Positions 1 through 9,393 of a stretch of DNA of 64,000 bases are shown here, in pieces (within the stretch, counting starts at the first letter, position 1; every line of letters starts with the position of its first letter). Both the position numbers and the translations under genes were made by a program. The notes beneath the pieces are model-generated. The model ran no database searches. It had not been told where the DNA came from and saw nothing but the letters and a program-made list of their open reading frames with translations. Source of the stretch: an uncultured Bacteroidales bacterium (lineage in GTDB: Bacteria; Bacteroidota; Bacteroidia; Bacteroidales; UBA932); the NCBI GenBank assembly GCA_905235995.1, contig CAJONI010000026.1, positions 1-64,000 on the forward strand, given 5' to 3'.

Positions 1-469
1 AGAAAACAAAGGTGAACTTCCGCAGATGAATACCTCGTCCCTGCCGGACATCGTGTTCATCATCCTGATGTTCTTCATGGTGTGTACTTCCATGCGCCAG
101 ACGGAGACCAAGGTTCGCGTCCGCACCCCTCAGGCCACTGAGATTGCGAAGCTCGAACGGAAAGACCTTGCTTCCTATATCTATATCGGTACCCCTTCCC
201 TTCAGTACCAGAAGGAGTACGGTACGGATTCCCGTATTCAGTTGAACGACGTCATCTGCAAGGACAACACCGACTTGAGCTCCATCCGCGACTTTATCGC
301 AGCCGAGCGCGAGAAGATGTCCGAGGTAGACCGTCCTTTCATGCAGGTCAACATCAAGGCAGACCAGGACACCCGCATGGGTATCATTTCCGACGTGAAG
401 CAGGAGCTTCGCCGTTGCTCTGCCCTGAAGATCATGTATGGCGCTCGCAAGGGTGCAGCCAAAAACTGA
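1..469 (+). CDS. exbD: ExbD/TolR biopolymer transport protein (5' end outside window)
   Basis: ExbD-type subunit of the inner-membrane, proton-driven motor that energises TonB. The reading frame is open from base 2, before the ATG at 26, and the residues before that ATG match the usual ExbD leader in front of the membrane helix (TSSLPDIVFIILMFFMV). The annotated ATG is therefore probably internal and the true start lies left of the window. The transmembrane helix carries the conserved Asp (LPDIVF) of the proton path. The rest is a periplasmic domain ending in the VKQELRR helix. A terminator follows the stop, so this is probably the last gene of an exbB-exbD type operon. Confidence 0.9.
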   Translation, partial: ENKGELPQMNTSSLPDIVFIILMFFMVCTSMRQTETKVRVRTPQATEIAKLERKDLASYIYIGTPSLQYQKEYGTDSRIQLNDVICKDNTDLSSIRDFIAAEREKMSEVDRPFMQVNIKADQDTRMGIISDVKQELRRCSALKIMYGARKGAAKN

Positions 470-489
470 CGGATACTCGAAAGAGAGGA

Positions 490-518
490 AGGGTGGTTTC
501 GTGCCACCCTTTCTTTTA
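490..518 (+). terminator. Rho-independent terminator after exbD
   Basis: Perfect 8-bp stem AAGGGTGG/CCACCCTT with a 7-nt loop, followed by a T-rich tail (TCTTTT). It lies between the exbD stop and the phosphatase start. Confidence 0.8.
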
Positions 519-542
519 TACTTACGTAACTAATTGATTGTG

Positions 543-1763
543 ATGAAGAAGATATTCACTATTCTCTCTTGTGTGGCGCTGCTGTTCGCTGTGGTTTCAT
601 GTGCTCCGAAGGAAAGGCACGCCAAGTATGTTTTTTATTTTATAGGTGATGGAATGGGCGCGACCCATGTTGCCGCCGCAGAGGCTTATCTGGCCCAGAA
701 ACGCGGCGCGATAGACCTGGATCCCCTCTGTTTTACCCAGTTCCCTGTCATGGGCCAGGCGATAAGCTGCTCTGCAAACAGCATCATCACCGACTCGTCG
801 GCTGCAGGGACAGCCCTTTCCACCGGCGAGAAGACCAATAACGGAATGCTCTGCATCGCCCCCGACTCGGTCACCATCCTGACTCCGATCTCCTACAAGA
901 TCCACGATGCGGGCTACAGTGTAGGCGTGATGTCGAACACTCCCATCAACCATGCGACTCCCGCCTCCTTTTTCGGCCACAACGTGAAACGCGGCAACTA
1001 CTATGAGATCGGCTCCGAGATTCCTGGCACGGGCTTCGAATTCTTCGGTGGCGGCGGGCTCTACCATCCCAACGGCCGAAACAAGGACAAGGAGCACAAC
1101 CTCTACGACATGATTGCCGAGGGAGGCTACACCATTGCCTACGGTTATGATGACTTCCAGGCCAAGAAGGACGCCGACCATATTGTCCTCGTGCAGGCAG
1201 AAGGTTCGGAAGACATCTGCCCCTATGCGCTGGGCCGTCCCGAAGGAGCACTGACGCTCTCCCAGATCGTCGATGCTGCCATTACGGTCCTGGAGCGGAA
1301 CCCCAAGGGATTCTTCCTCATGGCCGAAGGCGGCCTGATCGACTGGACCGCCCACAGCAACGACCTGGCAGGCACTATCTTCGAAGTCCTTGACTTCGAC
1401 CAGGCTATAGCCGTGGCCCTGGATTTCTACGACCGTCATCCCGACGAGACCCTTATCGTCGTGACGGCCGACCATGAGACCGGCGGCATCTCCCTTGGTG
1501 GAAAAGGCTACACCTACGACCTGACCGTGATCGACAAGATCAAGGAGTCTACCACCACTACGGACCTGGAGAAATATATGAACGACCAGCAGATGAAGAC
1601 CGACATCAATACTGAGGCCCGCATCGGCTGGACTACAGGTTCCCACACCGGCGGACCGGTGCCCGTATGGGCGAAGGGTGTCGGCTCGGAGCGCTTCGCC
1701 GCACGTCAGGACAATACCGACATCCCCAAGAAGATTTGCGCCGCCATGGGCGTGCAGTTCTAG
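543..1763 (+). CDS. Alkaline phosphatase (PhoA superfamily), secreted lipoprotein
   Basis: Predicted phosphomonoesterase of the alkaline phosphatase family, releasing phosphate outside the cytoplasm. The N-terminus is a lipoprotein signal (AVVSCAPKE, Cys near residue 20). Metal-site motifs are present: FIGDGMG near the start, the nucleophile motif TDSSAAGTALSTG, the late TADHETGG and the C-terminal GSHTGGPVPV. The ORF track starts at a TTG (534), but the ATG at 543 gives a normal signal peptide (MKKIFTILS) and is preferred. At about 406 residues the length is normal. The next gene follows 9 bp after the stop, so the two are likely cotranscribed. Confidence 0.9.
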   Translation: MKKIFTILSCVALLFAVVSCAPKERHAKYVFYFIGDGMGATHVAAAEAYLAQKRGAIDLDPLCFTQFPVMGQAISCSANSIITDSSAAGTALSTGEKTNNGMLCIAPDSVTILTPISYKIHDAGYSVGVMSNTPINHATPASFFGHNVKRGNYYEIGSEIPGTGFEFFGGGGLYHPNGRNKDKEHNLYDMIAEGGYTIAYGYDDFQAKKDADHIVLVQAEGSEDICPYALGRPEGALTLSQIVDAAITVLERNPKGFFLMAEGGLIDWTAHSNDLAGTIFEVLDFDQAIAVALDFYDRHPDETLIVVTADHETGGISLGGKGYTYDLTVIDKIKESTTTTDLEKYMNDQQMKTDINTEARIGWTTGSHTGGPVPVWAKGVGSERFAARQDNTDIPKKICAAMGVQF

Positions 1764-1772
1764 TTTCATCCC

Positions 1773-3302
1773 ATGAGAAGGCGGCTTACGCTCCTGATAC
1801 TCGCGCTGCTGACTGCGGCTCCTGCTTTTACGCAGGAGCCGCCGGTCCGCGAGTTTCGCGGAGCGTGGCTGCATATCGTGGGCAACGATCAGATCAAGAC
1901 ACTAACGCGCGAGCAGATCCAGCAGTGGATGACCGCCACTCTCGATACGCTCGCTTCGCTTCACTGCAACGCTGTGATCTTCCAGGTTCGCCCCGAGGCC
2001 GACGCTTTCTTCCAGTCCGACATCGAGCCCTGGACGCGTTTCCTTACCGGTGAGCAGGGGGTCGCCCCCGATCCTTACTGGGATCCGCTGGCCTTCATGG
2101 TAGAAGAGGCCCACGCGCGCGGCATGGAACTGCACGCCTGGCTCAATCCCTACCGCGTCACCTTCAAGGACAGCGAAGCCCTGCATCCCGGCCATCTGTA
2201 TTTCAGGAAGCCCGGCATCTTCAAGCGCTACGGCAAGCAGCTCTATTTCGATCCCGCAGAACCTGAGTCTGTGGAGCATACGGTCAGGGTAGTCGCCGAC
2301 ATCGTGGAGCGCTACGACGTCGACGCCATCCACTTCGACGACTATTTCTATCCCTACCCGGAGCGTTTCGAGGAATTCCCCGACGACGCTTCCTTCGCGG
2401 CCTACGGCCCCGCTCAAGGCTTCGCCTACTGGCAGAAGAACGACTGGCGTCGGAACAACGTGGAAACCCTCATCCGCGCGGTGAACGACACCATCAAGGC
2501 CATCAAGCCCTGGGTCCGGTTCGGCATCTCGCCTTTCGGCATCCATCGCAACAAGAAAGATACGCCCGACGGCAGCGGAAGCGACACCAACGGGCTCTCT
2601 AACTACGACCAGCTCTTCGCCGATGTGCCGGCCTGGGCGGAGAAGGGCTATATCGATTACATTGTTCCCCAGCTTTACTGGCGCATAGGCCATCCGGCGG
2701 CCGACTTTGACGTGCTGATCCACTGGTGGAACGACAAGAATTATCCAGGCCATCTCTACATTGGCCAGAATATTGCCAGCTTCAGTGAGAAGGACCTTGA
2801 GAATGCCTCAGTGACGCAGACCGCCAGGAAAATGGCTCTGGTGCGTGAACTGCAGAACGTTGACGGCAACGTGTGGTGGCCCGGCTGGCAGCTTGCGCCC
2901 GAGGCTCAGCCCGGATATACGGCTCCTGCCGTGGCCCCGGCATTCTCCCTGCCCGACAGCCTTTGCGCAGTGTATCAGAGATATCCGGCCCTTATCCCGG
3001 CCTATACCGACCTGGACGCGATTGCGCCTGAAGCTGTCTCCGGAGTCCGTATCTCCGGCAACAGGATAGTCTGGAATGCAGTGGAGACTGACGACGTGAT
3101 GCAGCAGCCGCATTTTTATGTGGTATGGCGTTTTCCCGGATCTGAACCGGTCGATTTTTCAAGGGCCGACTGCATCGTCGCCCTGACGCGGGAGACATCC
3201 TGGAGTCCCGCGGAACCAAGGAAAGGGCAGGGCAAATATGTGGTGACGGTCGTCGACCGTTGCTGGAACCAGAGCGGAGCTTCAAAGATCATCAATTGGT
3301 AA
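1773..3302 (+). CDS. GHL10/DUF187 family glycoside hydrolase-like protein
   Basis: Secreted protein of the glycosyl-hydrolase-like 10 (DUF187) family. The Escherichia coli member DigH (YddW) cuts denuded peptidoglycan glycan strands at the divisome, so a cell-wall or glycan role is likely by family, but the substrate here is not shown. A signal peptide is visible (residues 1-20, ending AFTQ). The TIM-barrel domain covers roughly residues 25-340, with family motifs REFRGAWL, NAVIFQVRPEADAFF, LHAWLNPYR and AIHFDDYFYPYP. A C-terminal beta-type domain of about 130 residues follows. The gene sits 9 bp after the phosphatase gene and 10 bp before asnS. Confidence 0.85.
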   Translation: MRRRLTLLILALLTAAPAFTQEPPVREFRGAWLHIVGNDQIKTLTREQIQQWMTATLDTLASLHCNAVIFQVRPEADAFFQSDIEPWTRFLTGEQGVAPDPYWDPLAFMVEEAHARGMELHAWLNPYRVTFKDSEALHPGHLYFRKPGIFKRYGKQLYFDPAEPESVEHTVRVVADIVERYDVDAIHFDDYFYPYPERFEEFPDDASFAAYGPAQGFAYWQKNDWRRNNVETLIRAVNDTIKAIKPWVRFGISPFGIHRNKKDTPDGSGSDTNGLSNYDQLFADVPAWAEKGYIDYIVPQLYWRIGHPAADFDVLIHWWNDKNYPGHLYIGQNIASFSEKDLENASVTQTARKMALVRELQNVDGNVWWPGWQLAPEAQPGYTAPAVAPAFSLPDSLCAVYQRYPALIPAYTDLDAIAPEAVSGVRISGNRIVWNAVETDDVMQQPHFYVVWRFPGSEPVDFSRADCIVALTRETSWSPAEPRKGQGKYVVTVVDRCWNQSGASKIINW

Positions 3303-3312
3303 CCATATATAA

Positions 3313-4692
3313 ATGAAACGAATCAAGGATTATCTCGGCGGACAGCCGCAGCAGGACGTGGTGGTGAAAGGCTGGGTCCGCACCAAACGTGGAAACAAGA
3401 ACGTGGCGTTCATCGCGCTGAACGACGGCTCCACAATCAATAACCTCCAGGTGGTCTGCGACTTGTCGAAATTCGACGAGAACCTCATGAAGCAGGTGAC
3501 CACGGGTGCCTGCCTGTGCGTGAAGGGCGACCTGGTGCCCTCGCAGGGCAGCGGCCAGGCCGTCGAGGTCCAGGCGCGTGAGCTGGAGGTCCTGGGTACG
3601 GCCGACCCGGATGCGTACCCTCTTCAGAAGAAGGGACATTCGATGGAGTTCCTGCGCGAGATTGCGCACCTGCGCCCCCGCACCAACACCTTCGGTGCAG
3701 TGCTCCGCATCCGCCACGCAATGGCTTTCGCCATACATAAATTCTTTAATGACAGAGGTTTCTTCTATCTCCATACTCCCCTTATCACGGCCAGCGACGC
3801 CGAAGGGGCGGGGGAGATGTTCCAGGTCACTACGCTCGACCTCGACAATCTTCCGCGTACCGAGGACGGAAAGATAGACTACTCCCAGGACTTCTTCGGC
3901 AGGCTCACTTCCCTTACCGTGAGCGGCCAGCTTGAGGGTGAGCTCGGAGCCACGGCCCTGGGCCGGATCTACACCTTCGGCCCCACTTTCAGGGCCGAGA
4001 ATTCCAACACTCCGCGCCACCTCGCCGAGTTCTGGATGGTCGAACCAGAAATGGCCTTCTACGATGTCAACGACCTGATGGACCTGGAGGAGGAATTCAT
4101 CAAGTACCTCGTGCAGTATGCCCTCGACAACTGCCAGGACGACCTTGCATTCCTCAACAAGATGATCGATCCCGAACTCATCGCCCGCCTGCAGGGCGTG
4201 GTCTCGACCGACTTCGTGCGCCTGAGCTACACCGAGGGCATCGAGATCCTCGAGAAGAGCGGCCAGAAGTTCGAATTCCCCGTGTCGTGGGGCGTCGACC
4301 TCCAGAGCGAGCATGAGCGCTACCTGGTGGAGAAGCACTTCGGCAAGCCTGTCATCCTTACCGACTACCCGAAGGACATCAAGGCCTTCTACATGAAGCA
4401 GAACGACGACGGACGCACGGTGCGCGGCACTGACGTGCTGTTCCCCAAGATTGGCGAGATCATAGGCGGCAGCGAACGCGAATCTTCGCTCGAGAAACTG
4501 AATAGGCGCATCTCCGAGCTCCACATGGACACCCGCGGGCTCTGGTGGTATCTCGACACCCGTCGCTTCGGCACCTGCCCGCACAGCGGCTTCGGCCTCG
4601 GCTTCGAGCGCCTGCTGCTCTTCGTAACGGGCATGTCGAACATACGCGACGTAATCCCGTTCCCGCGTACTCCAAAATCGGCTGAATTTTAA
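3313..4692 (+). CDS. asnS: Asparaginyl-tRNA synthetase
   Basis: Class IIb aminoacyl-tRNA synthetase that charges tRNA-Asn. It has an N-terminal OB-fold anticodon-binding domain (about residues 1-115: [21 protein letters not shown]) and the class II catalytic core, with motif 2 ([20 protein letters not shown]) and motif 3 ([11 protein letters not shown]) visible. At 459 residues it has the usual length. The ATG at 3313 follows the upstream stop by 10 bp. A directly encoded AsnRS suggests Asn-tRNA need not be made by transamidation. Confidence 0.97.
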   Translation: MKRIKDYLGGQPQQDVVVKGWVRTKRGNKNVAFIALNDGSTINNLQVVCDLSKFDENLMKQVTTGACLCVKGDLVPSQGSGQAVEVQARELEVLGTADPDAYPLQKKGHSMEFLREIAHLRPRTNTFGAVLRIRHAMAFAIHKFFNDRGFFYLHTPLITASDAEGAGEMFQVTTLDLDNLPRTEDGKIDYSQDFFGRLTSLTVSGQLEGELGATALGRIYTFGPTFRAENSNTPRHLAEFWMVEPEMAFYDVNDLMDLEEEFIKYLVQYALDNCQDDLAFLNKMIDPELIARLQGVVSTDFVRLSYTEGIEILEKSGQKFEFPVSWGVDLQSEHERYLVEKHFGKPVILTDYPKDIKAFYMKQNDDGRTVRGTDVLFPKIGEIIGGSERESSLEKLNRRISELHMDTRGLWWYLDTRRFGTCPHSGFGLGFERLLLFVTGMSNIRDVIPFPRTPKSAEF

Positions 4693-4704
4693 TCACGACA
4701 TACC

Positions 4705-5331
4705 ATGTTGATCATAGGCATAGCAGGGGGCTCAGGCTCCGGAAAAACCACCGTCGTCAGGGAGATCATGCGCAGGTTGAGCTCCCAGGATCAGATTACC
4801 GTCATCCCACAGGATTCGTACTATAAGGACCAGGGTCACCTTCCCATGGAGGAGCGTCAGGCCCTGAACTACGACCATCCCGACGCCATCGACTGGGACC
4901 TGCTGGTGGCCCAGCTCCGCGAGCTGAAGGCCGGCCATGCGATCGACCAGCCCACCTATTCCTACATCACATGCACGCGCCAGCCAGAGACTGTGCACGT
5001 GGAGCCCGCCGATATCATCATTGTCGAAGGCATCCTCATCTTCACCTGCAAGCAGCTGATGAAGGAGATGGACATCAAGGTATTCGTAGACGCCGACGAT
5101 GACGACCGCCTCATGCGCGTGATCACCCGCGACATAGTGGAGAGAGGCAAGGACGTGGCATGGGTCATGGACCGCTACACCAAGACGGTCAAGCCCATGT
5201 ACCTGCAGTTCATCGCCCCGAGCAAGCGTTACGCCGACATCATCGTTCCGCAGGGCGGACATAACAAGGTAGCCATCAGTGTGTTGCTTTCCGGTATACG
5301 GAAGATGGCCCGCGAAAGGGAGCAGGAGTGA
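4705..5331 (+). CDS. udk: Uridine kinase
   Basis: Cytoplasmic uridine/cytidine kinase of the pyrimidine salvage pathway, forming UMP or CMP. The P-loop GIAGGSGSGKTT is at residues 5-16. The substrate region (QDSYYKDQGHLP, NYDHPDAIDW) and IIIVEGILIF follow in the order typical of the PRK/UK family. Length 208 residues is normal. The TGA stop overlaps the ATG of the next gene by one base, which implies translational coupling. Confidence 0.95.
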   Translation: MLIIGIAGGSGSGKTTVVREIMRRLSSQDQITVIPQDSYYKDQGHLPMEERQALNYDHPDAIDWDLLVAQLRELKAGHAIDQPTYSYITCTRQPETVHVEPADIIIVEGILIFTCKQLMKEMDIKVFVDADDDDRLMRVITRDIVERGKDVAWVMDRYTKTVKPMYLQFIAPSKRYADIIVPQGGHNKVAISVLLSGIRKMAREREQE

Positions 5332-6062
5332 TGGCTGGCGGGAACGCTTCCGGAAAGGAGAAACGCGTGGGTTTCTACACCACCGTTGTCTTTCACCTGG
5401 CGGTACTGATAGTATTGCTGGTCGTTTCGATCGGCCGCGTGGCTTTGACCGAGAACACCTTCGTGCTTGATTTCACCAAGCAGGAGGAACTCGAGAAGCT
5501 TCAGCGGGAGATCGAGATGAAGGAGGAAGCTACCCGCGACCTGGAAGACCTGCTTGCCCGGCAGCCACGCCAGGATATACGCAACGTAGCTGTCGACGCC
5601 GGAAGCAAGCTCAAGGACGACCGTTTCAACAACCCCTCGGAAGTCTACGACGAGGCCAGGGAGCTGCAGCGCAAGCTCGATGCCTCGAAACGTGACGCGC
5701 AGTCCCAGCAGGCGGCCCAGGAAGCCGTAGATATCGAACAGCCCAAGGCGGAGGCGCCTGTGGAAGAGGCACCTGCATACCAGGGCCCTTCCGTCGTCTC
5801 CTATGAGGTTGAGGGGCGTAAGGCCCTCAACCTGCCCGTCCCTGCCTACAAGGGCTACGGTTCGGGCGACGTGCTGGTCGACATACAGGTAAACCCTGCA
5901 GGCAGGGTGGTCTCGGCAAAGGTGCACGAGGCCGGTTCCTCGGCCGACGTCTCGCTCCATCAGTTCGCCGTCGACGCTGCAAGGCGCTCCCGTTTCTCGG
6001 CGATAGCCGGAGCCCCGAAATCCCAGCCTGGCTGGATACTGTACCGTTTCATTGCTCAATAA
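5331..6062 (+). CDS. TonB-family energy-transducer-like protein
   Basis: Inner-membrane anchored protein built like TonB. One N-terminal transmembrane helix (about residues 13-38) is followed by a charged, coiled-coil-prone stretch (EELEKLQREIEMKEEATRDL), a Pro/Glu-rich linker (PKAEAPVEEAPAYQGP) and a C-terminal TonB-like domain with GSGDVLVDIQVNPAGRVVSA. The first in-frame start is GTG 5328, but ATG 5331, overlapping the udk stop by one base, is more natural. The protein lacks a clear terminal FPVVF-type strand, so divergence from canonical TonB is possible. It shares the strand with exbD, but five genes lie between them. Confidence 0.75.
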   Translation: MAGGNASGKEKRVGFYTTVVFHLAVLIVLLVVSIGRVALTENTFVLDFTKQEELEKLQREIEMKEEATRDLEDLLARQPRQDIRNVAVDAGSKLKDDRFNNPSEVYDEARELQRKLDASKRDAQSQQAAQEAVDIEQPKAEAPVEEAPAYQGPSVVSYEVEGRKALNLPVPAYKGYGSGDVLVDIQVNPAGRVVSAKVHEAGSSADVSLHQFAVDAARRSRFSAIAGAPKSQPGWILYRFIAQ

Positions 6063-6098
6063 TTATCCCATAATAACCTAACCTTAACCTGAACCTTT

Positions 6099-7055
6099 AT
6101 GTCATCGGAAGTAGCTGCCTCCATTGACGCCATCGACGTCACCCTTAACGCGGGAGGCATGAACACCATCAACATCGTACTGGCCTTCGTCATGTATGGC
6201 GTGGCCCTCGGCATTAAGCCGCACATGTTCGTCGATGTTTTCAAGAAACCAAAATCAGTCGTCCTTGGGGTATGCTGCCAGCTCATACTGCTGCCGCTGC
6301 TCACTTTCCTTCTGGCGCTGCTGATGGATTCGATGGGGTGGATTTCCTGGACGATGGCCCTGGGCATGATTCTCGTCGCTTCCTGCCCTGGCGGCAACAT
6401 CTCCAACTTCATAAGTTCTCTGGCCAAGGCCAACATAGAGCTCTCGGTGTGCCTGACGGCAATCAGCACGGCGCTTGCGGTGCTCATGACTCCCTTCAAC
6501 TTCTGGCTCTACGGCAACCTGTTCCTGAAGTTCGCCGCGGTGCACAGTGAGGTGCCCTACCTGACCATTCCGCTTTGGGATGTGTTCAAGACCATCTTCA
6601 TCCTGCTGGGCATCCCCTTGACCCTGGGTATCCTGACCTCGCACTTCCTGCCGAAGCTTGCGGAAAAGATGAAGAAGCCCTTCCAATGGGTGAGCATCGT
6701 GTTCTTCCTCGCGATGGTGGTGCTATCGTTCATGGGCAACATGGACGCCTTCATCAAATGTATCAAGTACATCTTTGTGATAGTGCTGGTCCACAACCTG
6801 CTGGCCCTCAGCACCGGTTTCAGCATCGGCACCTTCTTCAGGCTGCCGCGCCGCGACCGCCGTACGCTGACCATCGAGACAGGCATCCAGAACTCAGGCC
6901 TCGGCCTTGTGCTGCTGCTCGGCACCCAGATCTTCGCCGGACTTCCGCCGCACGGAGGAATGCTGGTGATTACCGCCTGGTGGGGTGTGTGGCACATCGT
7001 CTCCGGCCTGGCGGTCGCAGCCTTGTTCAACTCCTCCAGGAAGCCGCTGGAGTAG
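6099..7055 (+). CDS. Bile acid:sodium symporter (BASS) family transporter
   Basis: Polytopic inner-membrane protein of the BASS family (sodium-coupled uptake of organic anions; the natural substrate in bacteria varies and may be pantoate, pyruvate or bile acids). About nine hydrophobic segments are visible. Family motifs include the SCPGGNISN loop of helix 4 and IETGIQNSGLGLVL of helix 9, the two crossover regions that form the sodium and substrate sites. Length 318 is typical. The start ATG follows a 36-bp gap after the TonB-like gene. The next gene is convergent, 21 bp away. Confidence 0.88.
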   Translation: MSSEVAASIDAIDVTLNAGGMNTINIVLAFVMYGVALGIKPHMFVDVFKKPKSVVLGVCCQLILLPLLTFLLALLMDSMGWISWTMALGMILVASCPGGNISNFISSLAKANIELSVCLTAISTALAVLMTPFNFWLYGNLFLKFAAVHSEVPYLTIPLWDVFKTIFILLGIPLTLGILTSHFLPKLAEKMKKPFQWVSIVFFLAMVVLSFMGNMDAFIKCIKYIFVIVLVHNLLALSTGFSIGTFFRLPRRDRRTLTIETGIQNSGLGLVLLLGTQIFAGLPPHGGMLVITAWWGVWHIVSGLAVAALFNSSRKPLE

Positions 7056-7076
7056 CCCGCTGACGGCTTTCGGCGG

Positions 7077-9374
7077 TCAACGCCCCTCCAGCCTTATCCC
7101 GTAGAGGTAGGCCAGCAATGCTGCCTTGCCACGCATGGTTTCACGCGGGGTGAATTCTCCGTTTACCCAGAAGTACCGCTGATTGAAGTACGACTCCTGG
7201 CGTGGCCAGCCTCCGTTCCACCAGTCGGGATAGCAGCGGCGCAGGATGATGCGCGCATCGCCGCCGTCGCCTTCCGACCAGGTTTCCGTGCCGTTGAAGG
7301 GTGTCTGGCCCGGGTGCGTTCCGGGAAGGCCGTCGTTGCGGCCGGAGGAATAGCAGTCGGTGATGTGGCGCTGCCCGAGGCCCGTCATCTCCACGATGTT
7401 GCCGGGGTTGCGTCCGAGGCCCCAGCCTGCTTCCAGGTACATGGCCCTTTCCAGGCGTTTCCGCCATGCTTCGTCGGTGCTGGCATAATGGGCCAGCATC
7501 ACCAGCTGGAGGTTCTCTGAGGTGATCCAGCGGGCGTCGTCGGCGGCGCGGCGCGAAGGCCTCTGCATGGAAGGGGAGATGTGGTCTTTCTCCACTTCCT
7601 TCTCCAGGGAGGAGAGCATGTTGCTGTATAGCGTATGATAATGCCGCACGTGGGGGCAGGTGAGGTATGCCGCGGTGCCCCATATCTGACAGTACGCTCC
7701 ACGTCGTCCTCTCAGGAGTATGGGAGTGTTTCCGTCCTTGACTACGCTTTCCTGTGCTGCTATGTCCTCCCAGGCCCTTTCCCCGGTGAGATTGTACAGG
7801 AACGCGGCGGCCATCTGCCTGAAGTCCCGTCCGCGCATGCTTTCCATGCCTATGCCCTGCCGGTCGTCCAGCTGGAGGTCCTCCTGCCTTTCGGCAAAGC
7901 GGAAGGCCTTGACGGATTCAGCGGTATAATAATCCATGAGAGGCTTGTTGCCGTTGATCCTGAAGGCTTCGGCCATGACGGCGCAGTTGGCGGCGTTGGC
8001 CCAGGCGGCCATGGTGGTGCATCCGGCCTGGAACATCATCTTCCATTCCCTGTCGGGATTGGTGACTCCCTGCGAATAGGCTTCCCCGTCGCGTATCGAG
8101 AGGAAGAAATCCACTTCGTTGCGGGCCTCGTCGAGCAGGTCCGGGATTCCGTTGCCGCTCTCGCGTATGCCGAGGTCGTCCTCACCGAGACGCCCGCCGG
8201 TCAGAAGGTAGGGGAGAAGCAGGTCGTAGATATTGCTCACGTGGGCAAGGTGACGGTCCCAGTCCATGGCGTCGGAATGACCGCCTATGACCTTGTCGTT
8301 GACGGGATTGCCCTCTGGCCGGAGCCTCCAGAAAGCGGAGGCGTTTCCGTTCTTGAAATGGGGTTCGTCCCACACGTCACCACGCAGTTTTCTCCATTCA
8401 GGATGCCAGGGATGCAGCTCGGAGAGATACACCTTGAAGCCTTTGGGATCCTTCCCGGGGATGAACTGAGGCTGGCGTGGGGTTAAACCGCCCTCCAGCG
8501 GCTCGCCGATGCGCATGTAGTAGTAGCCAAGTATGCTGTAGCGGAAGGGCTCCCGGTAGATGTCTTCCCCGATGCGGAAGTCCATGCTGCAGCCTACGCC
8601 CTCGACCACGAGCCGGTAGGTTCCGGGGTCTGCGGCGGCGAAGTCGATGTTCCAGACGGGCGACCCTGTCAGGTCCTTCCCGCCGGCTTCGTATGCGGAG
8701 GCGTCCTGCGGTTTCCAGATGCTGACTTCGGAGACCTCACGACTTTTGCCAGTGGCTGGTTCGTAGAGCCATACCTTATCTCCCTCGAAGGCCGAATAGT
8801 CCCTGGGCCCGCCGTCACCCAGCCAGATGTAGAGGTCGGCGGCCTTCACCGTCTCCGAAGGTGCATAACCCAGGATGTTGACGTGGACGGCCTCTGAGGG
8901 GCAGTTCCATATGTCGAATGTGACGGATGCCTGCCTGGTGTCGGAGCCGGATTCCTCAGGAATGGTTACAGTATAGGTGCAGCCCTGCTTCATGGGCTTC
9001 GGGAGCCTGAGATACACCCAGTGGTCTAGTTCGCTGGCGAAGGTATGGTCGATGTTCATGGGCTTGGCCCTGCGGTGGACGGCGAGGGGCCTGGTCCTTG
9101 CAGGGAAGTCCATGTCGTCCATGGATTCTATGACCCAGCCTTTGTCGGTGGGACTGAACCTTGGGAGGAAAGTATTCAGGGTGTCGTCGCCATTGATGAA
9201 AGTATGGCCAAGGAATGCGCTGGGGCCCTCCCCGTTGTCGCGGTAGCGGACTTCTCCGTCGCGGAAACGGAGGCAGACATACTCCCTGTCCACCACCTGA
9301 ATGCCCTGGAAACTTGCGGCGTCCAGAGTGATGCAGGAGGCAATGGCCAACAGGGACAGAAGGGTACGTTTCAT
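7077..9374 (-). CDS. Glycoside hydrolase family 9 enzyme with N-terminal Ig-like domain
   Basis: Secreted GH9 enzyme, by family an endo-beta-1,4-glucanase or related beta-glucan/xyloglucan hydrolase. A signal peptide (MKRTLLSLLAIASCITLDA) is followed by a beta-rich N-terminal region with a CelD_N-type Ig domain (about residues 165-280) and an (alpha/alpha)6 catalytic domain. The GH9 DAxD motif with the catalytic Asp pair appears as SDAMDWDRH, the conserved LGRNPGNIVEMTGLG block is present, and the C-terminal WVNGEFTPRE carries the likely acid Glu. The track starts at a TTG (9383); ATG 9374 is preferred. It is the last gene of the minus-strand run starting at the xylanase, 19 bp after the dehydrogenase remnant. 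Confidence 0.87.
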   Translation of the reverse strand: MKRTLLSLLAIASCITLDAASFQGIQVVDREYVCLRFRDGEVRYRDNGEGPSAFLGHTFINGDDTLNTFLPRFSPTDKGWVIESMDDMDFPARTRPLAVHRRAKPMNIDHTFASELDHWVYLRLPKPMKQGCTYTVTIPEESGSDTRQASVTFDIWNCPSEAVHVNILGYAPSETVKAADLYIWLGDGGPRDYSAFEGDKVWLYEPATGKSREVSEVSIWKPQDASAYEAGGKDLTGSPVWNIDFAAADPGTYRLVVEGVGCSMDFRIGEDIYREPFRYSILGYYYMRIGEPLEGGLTPRQPQFIPGKDPKGFKVYLSELHPWHPEWRKLRGDVWDEPHFKNGNASAFWRLRPEGNPVNDKVIGGHSDAMDWDRHLAHVSNIYDLLLPYLLTGGRLGEDDLGIRESGNGIPDLLDEARNEVDFFLSIRDGEAYSQGVTNPDREWKMMFQAGCTTMAAWANAANCAVMAEAFRINGNKPLMDYYTAESVKAFRFAERQEDLQLDDRQGIGMESMRGRDFRQMAAAFLYNLTGERAWEDIAAQESVVKDGNTPILLRGRRGAYCQIWGTAAYLTCPHVRHYHTLYSNMLSSLEKEVEKDHISPSMQRPSRRAADDARWITSENLQLVMLAHYASTDEAWRKRLERAMYLEAGWGLGRNPGNIVEMTGLGQRHITDCYSSGRNDGLPGTHPGQTPFNGTETWSEGDGGDARIILRRCYPDWWNGGWPRQESYFNQRYFWVNGEFTPRETMRGKAALLAYLYGIRLEGR

Positions 9375-9393
9375 GATCCTCAAATCAGCGCCA

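Noticed and set aside
3292-4584. 430-residue minus-strand ORF opposite asnS, and similar long antisense ORFs (597-1874, 14639-16858, 20953-22161, 22100-23761, 34586-36118)
   Set aside because: They lie wholly opposite genes with clear family motifs, have no family motifs or signals of their own, and are explained by GC-rich codon usage keeping the opposite frame open.
7056-7078. Hairpin TGACGGC/GCGGTCA between the BASS and GH9 genes as a bidirectional terminator
   Set aside because: The stem has a mismatch and there is no T-tract on either strand.
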